The position numbers and the translations under genes are program-made. The notes under the pieces were generated by a model. It ran no database searches, was not told the origin of the DNA, and saw only the letters and a list, made by a program, of their open reading frames with translations. Of a stretch of DNA of 64,000 bases, positions 35,736 through 52,122 are shown one piece after another. Within the stretch, counting starts at the first letter, position 1; every line of letters begins with the position of its first letter. The DNA is from Pempheris klunzingeri (lineage: Eukaryota > Chordata > Actinopteri > Acropomatiformes > Pempheridae): the NCBI RefSeq assembly GCF_042242105.1, contig NC_092012.1:11199470-11263469 (forward strand). The letters are read 5' to 3'.

Positions 35736-36513
35736 AATGGTGACTTTTCTTTTTGTGTATTTCATGCAAAAGGAACATGTTTATAGTTTTTTTTTGGTTG
35801 TGGTTCTTGATCTGGTGTGTACGTGTAGGTTTATGCCAGGATATTTTTAAATTTAAATGAAATCTGACAGCTGTACTCCGCCACAAAGCCCAAACACAGA
35901 ACAAAGCGGACACATCTTTGTTAGAAAAGACAGCTTTCAATTGTGCTAAGATCATTTCATCATAGTGCACTTGAATTAACAGTTGAGGTCAAGAACTACA
36001 GCATTTGCTCAAAACCTGAACACAACCGAGAGGTTCATAAAAAGGATTTTGAAATGGAAAGACATGAGTCATGATTCACATTCGATTACCACAGCAGGTA
36101 GTGCCAGCGTTGAGTTTGGTCAGTCAACCATCGAGTGAGAAATTCAGTAGAAAGGTTCTCCTTGGCGGTGCTTCCAGCGATCTGACCGGAGCGTTTGCTG
36201 CAAAGCTTTTTCTCTACAGTGTCTGACTTTCTGGAATAAAGTGCATAATTCCACATTTTCACAAAAGAAGACAACTACATGTTAATTTCAAATTGAATCG
36301 TCAGCCCATAAAGTACATTGCTAATAATCTCATTTAACCATGTATTTGCACGTAGGCTGAATGATTGTCTTCAGATACGTTTAAGACAAAAACTATACAG
36401 TATGTAGTAGTCAGTGTGACATTATGTCAGTAAAAAAAAAACAAAAGGTGCAAATGAGCTGTTTGGCGCTCATCCAAGGGGAATGTGTATTGAGTGGAGC
36501 AACAGAGTTTGGT
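35736..36513. other. Convergent 3' region between LAMP1 and GRTP1
   Basis: No coding exon. It should contain the GRTP1 3' UTR, read leftward. A minus-strand AATAAA at about 35656-35661 lies inside the LAMP1 3' UTR, so the two transcripts may overlap at their ends. Confidence 0.45.
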
Positions 36514-37755
36514 TCAGGATTCTTCTGCGATGATGCGAGATCGACACGTCGCCCGCAGCTTAGTAACGGTTGCCGTGGAGAGACCTCCTGGTTCTGTGAA
36601 GATTTTCTAGGAAAGACAAGAAACGCCAGGATTAAAAGGATTATCGAACACAAATGCTTTATGCTGATTGTTCTGTCCCCCTGTGAAACGACACTCTGCT
36701 TTTACCTGCATGAAAGTGTGGCATTCATCAACAAATGGCCCCCGAGTGATCTGCTTGAAGTTTTGGCAAACATCTGGCAGGGACTGGGCCTGCTGGATCA
36801 GGGCCTGGTTGTGGTGCATCAGCGTCAAAGCTACACGGAACAGGATTTTCGAGCCCTCGTAGAACAGGCAATCCCAAATGCGCAGGACTGTCTGCGGAGC
36901 GACACAGAAGTGAGTCTCACGAGCAAACACGCTGAACACACAGAGTGAAGTTTAACCTGCAGTTTGAACAGACATCTAAACTGAGTCAGTAACAGTGACA
37001 GGCAGAACAACTGATACTGCAGCAGTAAACCTGCATCAATCTTAAAATGGGAAATCAGGGACGATTCATGTCCTTGAGGGAACAGCATGAACTTTTCAAG
37101 AGTTACGCCCTCCTTATGAGACTCCATCTGTATTTGGAAAACAAATACAGCAGTCCACGCCCCTCCCCAGGCCGACCGAGGGAGTTAGCAACAACAAGGA
37201 CTGCTGTACATGTGTGTGTTGGTTGTTCCAAATTGAAAGAGGAGGAATAAAACCCTTTTTTTTTTTTTATCTGACAGCACTAAAAGCAGAGCTTACATAA
37301 AGGACAGGGATCAAATGAAAAGTGTTTGTGTAGTATATTATGATGAGTTTTTGACAGAGCTTTTATTGTTTGAGAAATTTAAAACATATTTTAACAACTT
37401 CAAAGTCCTGAATGACCAGAATTTGTCTCCGACTTGCCACACAGTCTCTCATCAAGCTCTCCTAAACTTTTTTTGGATAACAAATTTCACCTCAGGATGC
37501 AAGGTAAAACAAATAAATTGCATTGACAATGGCAGGACTTCCCTCCTTGGCAAAGGAGACACATGCACACAGGCGCACTCACCTCTATCGGTAAGATGTC
37601 TATGTAGAGACAGATGAACCATCGGGAGACCACCAGGGTCCACATGACATTATGATCCACCATGGTCTGCCACACTCTGGGGATTTTTACCTTCACCAGT
37701 TCCCCCAACACTTCCTGGTCCGTCTTCAGCCCCAGCATGGCTGGACTGTAGTAGT

Positions 37756-37802
<47 letters not shown>

Positions 37803-38893
37803 ATTGTGAGTTGTACATTCTTTTTGTTATTAACTTTAAAAAAAAGACAGAAACAAACCCATTTTTGTAATTCAATTTCTTGTTTCTTGTCCTTGTTTGA
37901 GCGAGTGTGAGATGCAAATGAAAACATACTTTAGGTCTTAAGGCAGATAAAGACCATGTGACTTCCTACAGGATTATTCTTAGCCCAGAGCAAAGGGACA
38001 ACACCTACACACACCACACGCGATTGTCATTAGACCAAAGAACTGGTGTATACACATACACACACACCTGGTAAAATTCTACCGAGCAGTGCATCCATCA
38101 GCCAGAAGGATTTCTCCTCATCTTTTGTGATTATAAGCAGATACCCAGCGATGAAGTTCATCCCCTGAAGACAAAACGCACTCCGGTTACACATGAATGT
38201 TGCGATCCTGCCTGGGCAGGTTTTATTACATACTGAGGAGCTCTTCAATAAAGTGTGCGGGAGATAGACCAGGAAGTATACAAAGACAAAAGGGTAAAAA
38301 ACATGAGACAGACTACCTGAGTGTGATTACAGATGGATGTGCTCTAGTTCTACTACATAAGAGATGTAGCCCCGGCCTGTTTGAATTGCAAATCAAGCTA
38401 CATATGCTCTTGTGAATTAAATTTGCCTTTCAAATGTTAATCATTAACAAAGGGCTGTAATGAGTTGAAACTAGCAACGTGGCACATTGTTGTTTGATAA
38501 AACACTCCACAGAATGATGACCAACCAGATTTTGACTAAATATGCTTCCAAATACACAAATGTTTGTCTACTTTATTATTTATTATAATAAATGCATATA
38601 TTAGTTTAGCAGGTCAGTTTTGCATATTTATTTCCTATAATTGACCTCATTTGTCAAAGTTCAGTCAGGCAGCACTATGAACAATAATGAAACAGTATGA
38701 AGAATTACGCTAAAATCTTCAGTAATGTTACCTGACAGTAGCCCACTGAGGGGTTGTGGTGGCCGTACGCCAGCAGTACGTTGTGCAGAGCTTTCTGCAT
38801 ACACGGGTCGGAAGTCTTACGGAACTGGACGTTGTCTGGAAATGTTCGGTTCAAGTCTGAAAGAGACAGATAGCACAGACACTCATATTTATC

Positions 38894-38928
<35 letters not shown>

Positions 38929-41900
38929 ATGGGTGCATGAGAGCGAGCTGGTTAAGTCTGCTTTTACAACTGAAACTGTTGCATCCGTCTTGTATTTAAA
39001 TTACGTCTGGATGCAAACTTGAATAACCAAGTGACCTTTTTATATGTTGTTGTTTTGTGACAGTACGATAACAAATCATCCAGAAAATACATGCAAGCAC
39101 ACACTTCTGTTAGTATTTAACACGAGGAGACATCAACAGGTTAGCTGGGATGGTTGAAGAGAAGTCTCACTTGCTGACACAGGCATGAATATGTCACGCT
39201 AAAAAAATATTTTTAGTGTGACATATTTACTGTCAGTGTAAAGGATCTGAAACAGACAGTTGGGCAGCATTGTGCCCTTTCTGGCTGCCTGTGGGTTTTG
39301 TGGTTGTGTTTGGCCTGGTTGGCTGTAGTCAGCATTAACCACCAATCGTTCAGCTGAATCAGCATACAGAGCCGGGTAGAGAGAAAGAATCCCCTGACTG
39401 GGTGTTCAAACTAAATCTGTCACTTCACTCATTTTTCTTCTGTCTTTTTGTGTTTCACAAGCAGAAGACCACATGGTGACAATGCCAGGACAAAACAAAG
39501 CATTACAATTGCAACTTTTCATACATATAAAGTGACTTTTAAATCAGACTCACATTGGCGTGAAAATAACTGGTTGATCTGTTTTGCATGTTCATGATGA
39601 GCTTGTTATTATTCATAGAATTAGATAGAGGTTTAAGGGTCTCAATTTTGCACTTATTTGCAACTATTGAAACAGACCCATTCTCCTCCAGAAAAAGATA
39701 AAATCACAATGGAGGCTACTTCTGCTATGTTGTTGTTCCATTTTCTGTGCTTAATATTTTATGCATCCTGTACTTCCTCTATGTTGTTATTCTATTTCAT
39801 GTAGTTTGTATGTTTTTGAAATTTTACACATGGATGTTCCTTTTTGCCATTATGTATGAAAAGCACATTGATTTGCCCCTGTGTATGAAATGTGCTATAT
39901 AAATAAACTCACTATTGCTTAGTGCAGCTTAATAGAAATAGTAACGTTGGCAGCTAGGGCTAGTCCAAGGCTGCTTGGTGTGTGTGTCAATGATTTTAAG
40001 GAGGTCTGAGTGAGCGCATGGGTGAATGAGAAACTGTTCACAGCTCTGACCTGTGCAGATGGTCTCCACCAGTTTGGGGTCGTGCTGGGCTCCGAGCAGG
40101 GACTGGTAGAGTCCTGGGTTCTTCTCTATCTGGTCTTGAGCCCCACTGGCTGCCATCCAGATCAGCGCCCGGTGTTCATTGGGAATCCCCTTACGTACAT
40201 AACGCTTTACTGAAGGAGAGGGGAGAGTTTCAGTTCAGTCCACCTTCACTGTGAGCGCTTGCTCTGTGAGGATACAGGTGTGGTCAAGTTTTCACACTCA
40301 CATTTTACATTCTTCTGCACCTTGCTGTTGCCCTTCAGTAGTTTGGACCACTTGATGGATCGCCGGGTGAGCACAACCAGATACTCGGACATGAGCTCCT
40401 CATAAGACTCGTAATCAAAGTCCTCTGAGCGCTGAAAACCATATGGATCCACACTGGGCCAAAAAGCAGAAAGTTAGAAACTTTAATGAAACATAATCAA
40501 AAGGATAATTTTTAGTCAGTATATCACCATCAGAGTTACCACGCACTCACATCATAGCACTGTAAACCATATAAAAAAAAAATCTGATGAACCTTAACCT
40601 ACGTCTCGTCATCCCCACTTATTCAGCACCTTGTTGAGAAATAACTAGTTTGGATAAAGCCATTACAGCAGACTAATGGCTCTATTCTATTCATGTTATC
40701 TTTCATATGCAATATGTGCACCTTCATTACCTACATCTACAATCTGTGTCTAGATGAAAAAGTTGTGGGTGTGGGTAGCTCAGCCTAATGCCTTAGGTAA
40801 CACCATAATCTTCCTGCAGCTTAACCCTTTCACGAGAACAAAGTCATCTGAAGAAGAAATGAAAGTACAGACGAGCAATGTGAAGGGCTACTGTATCTGC
40901 TTTCAACATGTTCAAGAGCAACAGACATCGCAGCATCAATTAAACCACCCATCTGCTGTATATACCACACACAAGTGCAGGCTTCAACTGGTGTGGCTCT
41001 GCAAATACTGGGTGAAAATAAAAAGGTATCATTATGCAAACATCATGTCCCTCATCTGAGAGCGACTTTGTTGCCAAAACAAAACCAAGGGCACATGCTG
41101 GATGTATCAGGGTGGAGCTTGTGAAAGGGTCACCTGATGTCAGCTGTTGGTTTGGGTTATCACTGCATGTTTGAACTGTGCAACAGCTCCCCTTCTCATT
41201 TAAAAACATCATCTGATATACTGCAGAGATGGGTATGAATGCCAAACAACTACAAAAAAAAACCCAACAAAAAATAGCTTTAGGCTACTTCTACATTTAG
41301 ACGGTGTGGATAAATTACACTATTTCAAGTGCACTTCTACTCTGTTCCAATGTACATTCAGTTTCCAGTAAATAACAGAGACAAAACTAAGTGCAGTCTA
41401 ATAAAAACAGTCCTGTAAGAAATCCTACTTTTAGGATGTTCACCATGATGTTCTTTTTGTTGAATCTGTCTTACAGAGATGTTGATTCAGCCTTATTGCC
41501 ACAAAGGAGGCTGTAGTTCCTACTCTTTAGTCTACCCCTCACTGGCATAAACATAACATATTCAAAAACACCTGTTAAATCCAATAGAACCACGAACTAG
41601 ATACAGCCTCTAAAATGAACACAAGATTGAATCACAGCACAGCACAGTCTGACACAGCTGGAACTGATATCATACAATTTCTAATGAGCAAAACAAAACT
41701 AAAAACATAAGCAAGCCCGTGCATTACTCAGACTGTAAATATATCACTCTGTAAATCACTCACTAGTTTTTGATTATCACTCAGATAATAAATAAACTTT
41801 CTCCACTGATTCGAGAGACCTATCTTCAGAAGTACAAGTTTTCCACGATCCACACAACTGTTAAACTCAGTTTTATGGGAGAGAGAGATAAAACTACAAA

Positions 41901-42295
41901 TAACCCCCAGCAGTCATCGCGATTTGTTAAATTTGATAAAATGTAAAGGGAGTTTTGTATTAGTGGTCGTTAGCTACCAGCTAAAAGCTAACGACTCGGA
42001 TAACGGTCTGAAGAAGTTACTTGGCTAACCTTACGGAACCCAATTAAAACGAATTCATAAATATAGTAATCAGCTGCTTCTGGATTTACTCATCAGGCAA
42101 CTTACTCAACTACCTCTGGCCTCGAAATATCGATAGTAAGTAGTTTTAAACGTGTTAGCAGGCTGATATTAGCCGTGAGAGCCAGACGTTACTGCCCGCT
42201 AGCTAAGGGTGAAGTTAGCCCTACCTGTCCACTCGGTCTCTGGCTCTCCCGTCGGCGGAGCGGCTCCGACCGGTCCCCTTCTTCTTCTTCTCCAT
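36514..42295 (-). CDS. grtp1: GRTP1, growth-hormone-regulated TBC protein, 8 exons
   Basis: Exons in transcript order: 42225-42295, 40302-40453, 40051-40209, 38732-38856, 38068-38164, 37583-37755, 36706-36891, 36514-36606. They total 351 residues with consistent phases. The start MEKKKKGTGRSRSADG is followed by VDPYGFQRSEDFDYESYEEL, then a TBC (Rab-GAP) domain starting at KRYVRKGIP. Both catalytic fingers are present: the IxxDxxR arginine (ICTDLNRTFPDN) and the YxQ glutamine (VGYCQGMNF). Later blocks include FWLMDALLGRILPDYYSPAMLGLKTD, SRWFICLYIDILPIE and TVLRIWDCLF. The end matches the human KIFSEPGSLSMATVAKLR tail in pattern. Expected role: GTPase-activating protein for a Rab GTPase; the substrate cannot be told from sequence. 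Exon 6 has a (UG)20 tract in place of most of its polypyrimidine tract. Confidence 0.95.
37762..37801 (+). repeat. (AC)20 microsatellite next to GRTP1 exon 6 acceptor
   Basis: About 20 AC units on plus, read as (UG)20 in the GRTP1 pre-mRNA, ending six bases before the AG of exon 6 (exon base 37755). Confidence 0.9.
38897..38928 (+). repeat. (GT)n microsatellite in GRTP1 intron 3
   Basis: About 16 GT units upstream of the GRTP1 exon 4 acceptor. Confidence 0.9.
39835..39910 (+). repeat. Retroposon-type 3' tail (GTGCTATATAAATAAA)
   Basis: TGTATGAAA...GTGCTATATAAATAAA is a 3' end that I associate with abundant fish LINE/SINE-derived repeats. It lies in GRTP1 intron 3. Only the tail is recognisable. 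Confidence 0.4.
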
Positions 42296-44677
42296 GGCCT
42301 CTCTTCTCCTCCTGATATCCTAAAAAAAATCCCTGCTAAAGTCTCACCATGTATCCGCCGTGTTGTGTTTCTCCAAAGAGGCGAAGTTCCCGACAAACAC
42401 CGTTTATAAGTTTAACGTTCACTTGTTACTTTCTCCATGTTTGCGTGCGGAGGTACGAGATAAGACGCTGCTGTTTTCTGGGCTTAACGAGCGATTCACG
42501 ATGAGGGGGATGATGTTTAAATGCTTCTTTCGCTTTCCTCCCCAAAACAAGACGCTTTAGTTTGATTCTTCGGATAATTTTTAGATCCGCCGATGGTGCA
42601 GAGTGGGGTTTGCCTTGAGTTGTATCGCCATCCACATGCACCTGCTGCTGGTCCCCTTCCGCCAGTCCTCGGAGCACAACCACCTGTGTCTGATAAAAAC
42701 ATCCAAAACTAGCGACTGCACCGGGTGAATGCCGTCCCGATGTGGTCCAAACACAAGCCGCCTCCACCGCCTGCACTCCGGGGAAGATTTCGGATTCGTG
42801 ACGCTGTGTCCCAGGACACCATGGACGCACACGTCAATCAGACCCGATGCTGCCTTCAAGTGATTCCCGTAACATCCCGCTTCGGAGCTCCCATGGGATG
42901 GCTAAATGGGACCTATGACGTATTCACGGGGCTTTGGTTAGAAAATAAAGTGGCGCTGCAGTGCTAACGTTGCTGAGGTGTGTGCATCAGATTTAGATTT
43001 TAATACCCCCTTTTTAATTAAGTATTTAAGCAGCATATAAAAGCTATATTTATTTACTCAGTTTATTTGTATATGTCCTCTAAATGAACACTAAATGAGT
43101 CCCTGCAACATTTAGGAAACATGGGCATTTCTGAATATTTGGTTAAACATCTCAATCGCCTAACATTTATTCTATTCTTCATCAAACATATCAAATTAAT
43201 ATCAGCATGCAACACTGTCAGTGTCACATCAGCACCTCCCAGTCTCAGATCCTAAAATTCCTCGTGTCCCCCTTTTGCACTTAATGATGCCAGTATGTCC
43301 GATGACACGTAAAGGCAGCAAAAATGGAGGGAAGCATGTAGCTCAGGTAAATACATCCACCTGTTCACCTGGGCCTCTGCTGGCCACCAGGGCTTCACTG
43401 AATAACAAACATGCCTGCTGCAGGGGAGATTCAGGGCTCCTTGTAAATCAGTTCAGATCAATCAGATGTTTGGTGATAAAAATATAAATTAACCAACAGC
43501 AATAATGATAATAATGAGGCCTAAAATCTGTGAAAATGGATGAATTAAATAAATGATTGGTTATGTCCTAGCATCAGCACAGGCTCACATCCTTATGGAA
43601 ACATCTGATGAATGTAGATTTTCTTATTATTAACTAATATATAACTAATACCACAAACAAAAAAAAGTAGTCCTGCACAAGTAAGAGTGGAAACCCTAAC
43701 CCCTGGAAAAGGTGGTGAGTGTCAAGTTGATGCAAACCAGACATCAAGTCACCTGATCTCAATTTGATTATGTGCTAATGAGATCTGGAGCGCAGCCTCA
43801 GAGACTGTCTCCTCTGTTGCAAAATTACATTAAGGTTGCTCTGGTGGCTTTTTGGTGGCCATTTTTTTTATCACCTTCTTGTAGTAGTTTCATTTTCCAA
43901 AAGCGGAAAATAGAGAATCATGTAAAAAAAAATCATGGTGATATAAAATTAGGTGCCATCCATAAGCACAACGAATATCTCCTATAGTTCAGGGTGTGTG
44001 TGTGTGTTTATGTTGTTTTAACCCCTGTTAACATAATACGATGCGCACAAATGTATTGAAAGTCATGCTTAGTGCTACCCAAATCAAGTTACTTACAGTT
44101 TGATTGAAGCATTTGTGCTCTACATACATACGCATAGACGCTCAGTAACAGCACCATGCTCCTCATCACCACTGCCCATCAGGATAAGCCTTGAGATGGG
44201 CAGATGATGGATCATGTAGGCCTCTGTTCTCTGATCCTCTTGTGAAAATACCAGAGTAAGTCCACATGCAGACTAGGATGAGCTTCCAGCGGCTGACATG
44301 TTTGGCTCTGCTGCGTGCAACCATTCATCTGTTCTGGGCAATCATCACTGTGTCCTTTAGAAGTGTGCACTGGGAACCGTTCACGATTGCACATACAGGA
44401 GTATTTACGTCCAACTCCCTCTGGTGTGTGAGCATGTCTTCCTTCAGGTGGTGGACTGAAGATCGAGAAAACAACATTTTTTCCTAGTGAACGCTTTGTG
44501 ACCTTTTACGAGGTTGTATTTGGCCAGTTTATTGATTTATACACACAGTTGCCAGCTTGTATTAAAAACCACAATCAGCTCAATCCATCTTTTTTTTTTT
44601 GCAAATCTACTAAAGTTACCGAATTCTATTGTGACAATAATAAATAAATTCAGCAGCATTGATAGTGTGCTGTTAAG

Positions 44678-44683
44678 TTTATT
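44678..44683 (-). terminator. adprhl1: Candidate polyadenylation signal for the long ADPRHL1 transcript
   Basis: TTTATT on plus is AATAAA on minus, about 780 bases after the stop of the 45465-47610 exon. A second lies near 44526. Assignment is inferred. Confidence 0.35.
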
Positions 44684-44829
44684 GTAAACAAAAATGAACA
44701 AGCTGCATTCATACTGCACTTTATCCTGATAGTTATAGAGAAAGAGAAGGGAATTTTACATGTAACGTTGTTGGAAATGATACAGCAGACATTTAAACTC
44801 AAGCAGCTGATCATTAAATCATCTGGCTG

Positions 44830-44955
44830 GGGATCCTCCTGCAGGAGCTGGCAAACGCCACCGGGGAGAGGGATGTCTGGACTTCCTCGCTTAGCCTGCT
44901 GCTGTCACGACCCAGCCCCAGATAAGCGGCAGGAAATGGATGGATGGATTAACAT
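44830..44955 (+). mobile_element. 3' end fragment of an RTE/Expander-like LINE
   Basis: The sequence contains GGATCCTCCTGCAGGAGCTG, CGACCCAGCCCCAGATAAGCG and then GAAATGGATGGATGGAT. This GATAAGCGG...(ATGG)n tail is widespread in fish genomes and I associate it with RTE-clade LINEs. Only the 3' tail is present. Confidence 0.55.
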
Positions 44956-45464
44956 GGATTTATACTGTATTAAATTGTAATGCACCTTCAAAATGTAAGG
45001 CTATTTAAAGTCAAACTAGTCTTCTAATACCCAGTCTTCAAATCATATTATCCTGAGCAAATGTTAATTCTCGACTTCAGGCAGTTCATCATTTGTTGAC
45101 CGTTTCAAGTGTAACTGTTGTAGGAGATTTGGAGGTTTTCTGTGCTAATACAAAAGACTGAAGTTGACTATCAGTGCTCTTTTTTTCTCCTTATACTGTA
45201 CAGTCCTTACAGGAATCTCTGTGTAAATACACTGAGCAGCTATTAATACAAGCAAACTGAAAAATTATCCTTGAGTTTGTAGATCATCACGTTGTTCATT
45301 TGCTCCACTTTTACTTTTAATGAAAAACACCAGTTTCACCTGTTGCTTCCTCTGTGTTTTTGTAGTAAGTGTGTATTGTGTGACTTTACATTGAAAGTTA
45401 CTAAAACCTTGGTTTAATTTCCTTGTACAGTATCCATGAAAAGGAGTGCTTGACCAGTAGAAAC

Positions 45465-47610
45465 CTAGAAAGTGAAGGTGTCGGTAAATCTGATGATTTT
45501 GGGTTTATATGTCTTTATGACTGACGGATCTCCATAGTTGATTGTTTTGTATTTTGGTCTCTGTTTTGGACTGTCTCTCTCAGGTTGAATCTTAGATGAC
45601 GTCACAGCAGAGTCTTCAAACGCAGCTCCACTGGTGGCGTCTGCAGGAAGACTGAAACTTTGTGGCACACGAGTATCTTTTATGTCCTCGGGTGTCACCT
45701 CTCCTTTTGCCTCTGCATCTTTTTCTCGTGGTCTACCCTCTGTTGGTATATTTTTTGTTATCATATGATAGGTTTGTACCTTCATGTTGTCAGGAGGATA
45801 TAAATTAATGTCTTGAGAAGTTCCCACTGTCACCAAACCAGTGTTAAAAGCTGCCGCAGAAGTATGAGTGTGTGCTGGTAGCGCTGACGCCAAATGAGTC
45901 ACAGTTTCTGCTGTTGATTGAGGGGAAGAATCTGTCTGATCTTCAGCATCTTCTTGATAATCAAACCTGTAAACATGTGGGATGACATACTTGGGCAACC
46001 TTCTTTCAACGGTCACAGCTTTGGTTGGATTCGTATCTTCGTCTACTCCGTTCAGCACATGGTCGCCGCATGTATATTTAGAAGATCCCTCAGTTTTGGG
46101 CTTTAAAGCGGCCCTCACCTCTGCACTGGATGGTTCACCTGTGCTTGATTCCCTGTAAGAGCATTGTAGAACTCTATGAGGAACCTCTGTTGTCAAGTTG
46201 GGTGTTTTTTTCAAGTGTGAGCTTTCTTGTGGCTCCTTTGAATATTTTTGCGGAGAAGAACTGACACACATGGACCACACAGGAGAGCAGGTCGTGATGG
46301 TCGCCACATGCCACTCCACTTGGGCTTCTATCTGTGGAAAAAGCCTATAAGGCTCTGGGAGCAGCCTCTCAGTGACAGATGTTAAACAGAGCAGCTCTAC
46401 GTGTCCATATTTTAAATTATTGGTGATACAGGTGTCTTCTATTGTAGTCTGAACCACACCATGCTTCCCTTGACCCTTAAAATCCTTCTCATAACCTTGA
46501 TCTTTCATATGGTTTGATGAACAGTCACCCTCAGCCTTTTGATCTGATTGCTGATCCCCCATCTGTCCTGTTTGCTCTGGTTTCACATTATTTGTTTCTT
46601 CCAGGTTTGAGTTAGCTTTTGTTAAAACATCCACTGCCTGCTCCTGTCTTTGTTCTTGCCCACTTGTCGCTTGATTTCCTTCCACTTGCTGTCCTACACA
46701 TTTAGTTTTCATCCGCTTGTGTTGGTTTTGTTTGTGAACAGGTTGATCCGCAGTCTGCTGTCTTTCATGACAAGCTACCATCTGTTTTATATTACTCGTC
46801 ACCTTGACTCCTCCAGGAGGCCTTTCATGTGAACATTTCAAGTCACTTCCCTTACATACAGTGGCCATGGTCTCAAACCTCTCCATCAAACTAGACAGGA
46901 GGATGCCTTTGCCGATTAGTCTTGGTTTGATTGGCTGTTTCTTCAGCAGGTTCTCTCCTTTTTCCTTTCGCTCAGCCATGGCAAACTTGGCCACGATATC
47001 TTTCACGCTGCAGCCCCTCTTCAGTCCTTCTCTTGTAGTCCGGTCCTTCTTGTGCATGTTGTTCTCACCGTCTTGGCAGTTGTTTAGCTTACCTGCCACT
47101 CCTCTGCTGCAGGACAGAGCCCCCACCTCCCTTTGGTGGGTGACGGGAGGTTTGGGTGCGGACCTTATGAATTTGGATTGGAGGAGATGGAATGTGGTCA
47201 GGCGCCGCGGTATTAAGCGTCCTGCTTTTTGGTCTTCTCCATTCCTGCTTGGCAATTTGTCTTTTTGTGGACCAGCCTTTCCCTGAGTTATTTTATGCTC
47301 TCTCTTCTTTATTGAAGCTTCAATTCTCTGACCAGGCCCATCTGTGTTTCTTGTGTGTCTTTCAGCCACAATGGCCGACCCTGGCTTCTCTGGTTTTCTT
47401 ATTCTGGCGGTCCTCCTGGGCAGCTCCTGTGTTAGGTAATGCAGGAGACTCTCCAGAATCCCTCGGAGAACAGGGCGGCAGTTGCGGTCTCTAACCAACT
47501 TCCTCAACGTACCGGCATCGGGGCTGATACTGGTTTTCAGACAATCTGGTCTATGGAGAATAGAGGACATGCGAGACTTAATCCCTGTAGCCGTCTGCAG
47601 CTGAGTATAC
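45465..47610 (-). CDS. adprhl1: Probable alternative last exon of ADPRHL1 (long C-terminal extension, ~714 residues)
   Basis: A 2.1-kb open reading frame with no intron. On the minus strand it is preceded by a pyrimidine-rich acceptor (TATCCAACTATTCAG), exon base 47610. Its first base completes codon AA+G when joined to a GT donor at 49286-49285 inside the ADPRHL1 exon that normally ends the protein. The joined form would be 1071 residues. The first part (RMSSILHRPDCLKTSISPDA and LRKLVRDRNCRPVLRGILES) looks conserved in style. The middle is hydrophilic, rich in K, Q, T and E, and probably disordered. The C-terminus (DPSVIKTYKPKIIRFTDTFTF, preceded by KTINYG) looks like a short conserved module. 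I recognise no catalytic domain. I recall that mammalian ADPRHL1 has a long isoform with a large last exon; homology of this exon to it is inferred. Alternatively it is a separate single-exon gene starting at the ATG at 47660. Confidence 0.7.
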
Positions 47611-49282
47611 CTGAATAGTTGGATAGTGACAGGAGAGTTGTTGGATAACTGGCAAATCATTATATTTACTATTGCATGAAAAGCAGCAGTGCTGGGTGCA
47701 CAATTGTGAGAAGATCATGTCAGAATGAGCAGTCACTTATCACAAATTCTTTCATTAATAACCCAGCACAGGTTCCCACAGGTGGAAATAATACTTGCAG
47801 TATAGTATTTGTGGAGATTGACATTGTCTGCAGTTGAAACTACATTCCCACTTAGCAACAAAATAGTTGTACAAAATGGGTGGTTTTGAATATATTCGGA
47901 TGAGCCAAGAAAAAAAAATTTACCCAAAGCCTGGAGCACATTATCATGTTGCTGCACTATTTTGAGTAAGTAGATAAATAGATAAAAGATTATTTATATA
48001 TAATTGAAGTATTGCAAACACGTAACTCCTTTTACCGGATAAGTATTCTATCAAGGTTGGCATTAAATTTCTTTTAAACTTTTTCTGGGTGAATATCTGA
48101 GAAATGATCACTGAACTGGGGAGGGAGTGTAGTGAATTTGGCCTTTCACGGTTCACCATTTAAAACTGTTACCCAGAGTAAGTCACCCACTTTTTCTCTT
48201 TTACTTGTTTATCTTCCACCCAAGTGAAGTGATATTTGAGTCAATAAACAATGCTTCTACTTGAACTAGACATACCTGTAGTCGCCCCACCCCTGCAGAA
48301 TAGTGGAGGAGATAAAATGTTCAGACTTGAAGTGAAGTGTTGTAGCAGTGTGAACTGGTTACAGGTGATTAGTTCAGGGGGTCGTAGAGGAAGGTTGTGT
48401 AACAAGAAGAGGAAATTAAGATAGGAGACAAGCTGTACATCAGAATAAAAGTTAAGATAAAGAGAGACAAGCACGTCATGCGTGATGTATATCTGAGCCC
48501 ATTTTAATGTTCATATCATATTAATATTCATGTAATGGTGCTTTCACAGTATAGTACACTGTAGTTGGTAAGATAATAATGAATCACAGTATAAGATAAA
48601 ATGATGACTACTCTATAACTCAATAAAGTTATGCATAAAAGTTAGAATAATTTCAAGTTTTCTACCACATTTAACATGCATTAAAAAGCCATGATAGATC
48701 TAAGTTAAAAACGAATGTGTCACCGTGGAGGGAGACATATCTTAAAATAAGCCTTTATCAGACGTCTGCACAATGTTTTATCCAGATTTGGATGAATTAG
48801 ATACTCCATGACGCAACATAGCCATGTGCTTCATGTTAATGCAGGTTAGCTTTAGAAAAGGAAAAGGTCAGAGAGGGGAAATTATCTTTTGTTTGTTAAT
48901 TCTAAGATAACTGCTGTACTAGTCTTATGTGAAGCAATAATTTCCGTGAGACTCCTCTCTGCCATTAAAAGTCAAAGCAGAGGTTGTTCCACAGAGAGAC
49001 AATCTGAAAATCAGTACCCCACACGGTCTCCCTTTTTTATGTTTGGCTGCCTCACCCCTACAGTGACGGTTGCTTTAACTTTTAGAATTCATGACATATC
49101 TGGGTAAATCAAAATAAACGGGAGGAGGGCAGGAGAGCTGAATAGAGGACAGGATGCCACTCAAGACTACTGAGATACTACCGAGGAGGACTAGAGGGTG
49201 GTATGGGGTAATAGGAGGCAGTTCTACAATCATGTGCAGTTCCTTTGATAGCCAGTGGGGTTCAGGCCAGTGAAGAGCAGGA
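47611..49282 (-). other. adprhl1: Intron / 3' UTR region between the two alternative ADPRHL1 ends
   Basis: For the short form this is 3' UTR; for the long form it is the last intron. It is AT-rich with no coding segment recognised. No strong minus-strand AATAAA for the short form was seen. Confidence 0.45.

Positions 49283-52122
<2,840 letters not shown>

Larger units (their letters stand above)
42296..45464. other. GRTP1 upstream region and probable 3' UTR of the long ADPRHL1 form
   Basis: The first 700 bp are GC-richer and should hold the GRTP1 promoter. The rest is AT-rich with an RTE-like LINE tail near 44830-44955. Several short ORFs show no resemblance to any protein and lack splice context. 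No further gene was recognised. Confidence 0.5.

Noticed and set aside
36424-36948. 174-residue plus-strand ORF
   Set aside because: It overlaps GRTP1 exons 7 and 8 on the opposite strand, where the minus-strand reading matches GRTP1 exactly.
42725-42967. 80-residue plus-strand ORF upstream of GRTP1
   Set aside because: Overlaps several equally open frames in a GC-rich promoter region and resembles no known protein.
46804-47286. 160-residue plus-strand ORF
   Set aside because: It is antisense to the open ADPRHL1 extension exon and its sequence shows no family resemblance; a shadow frame.
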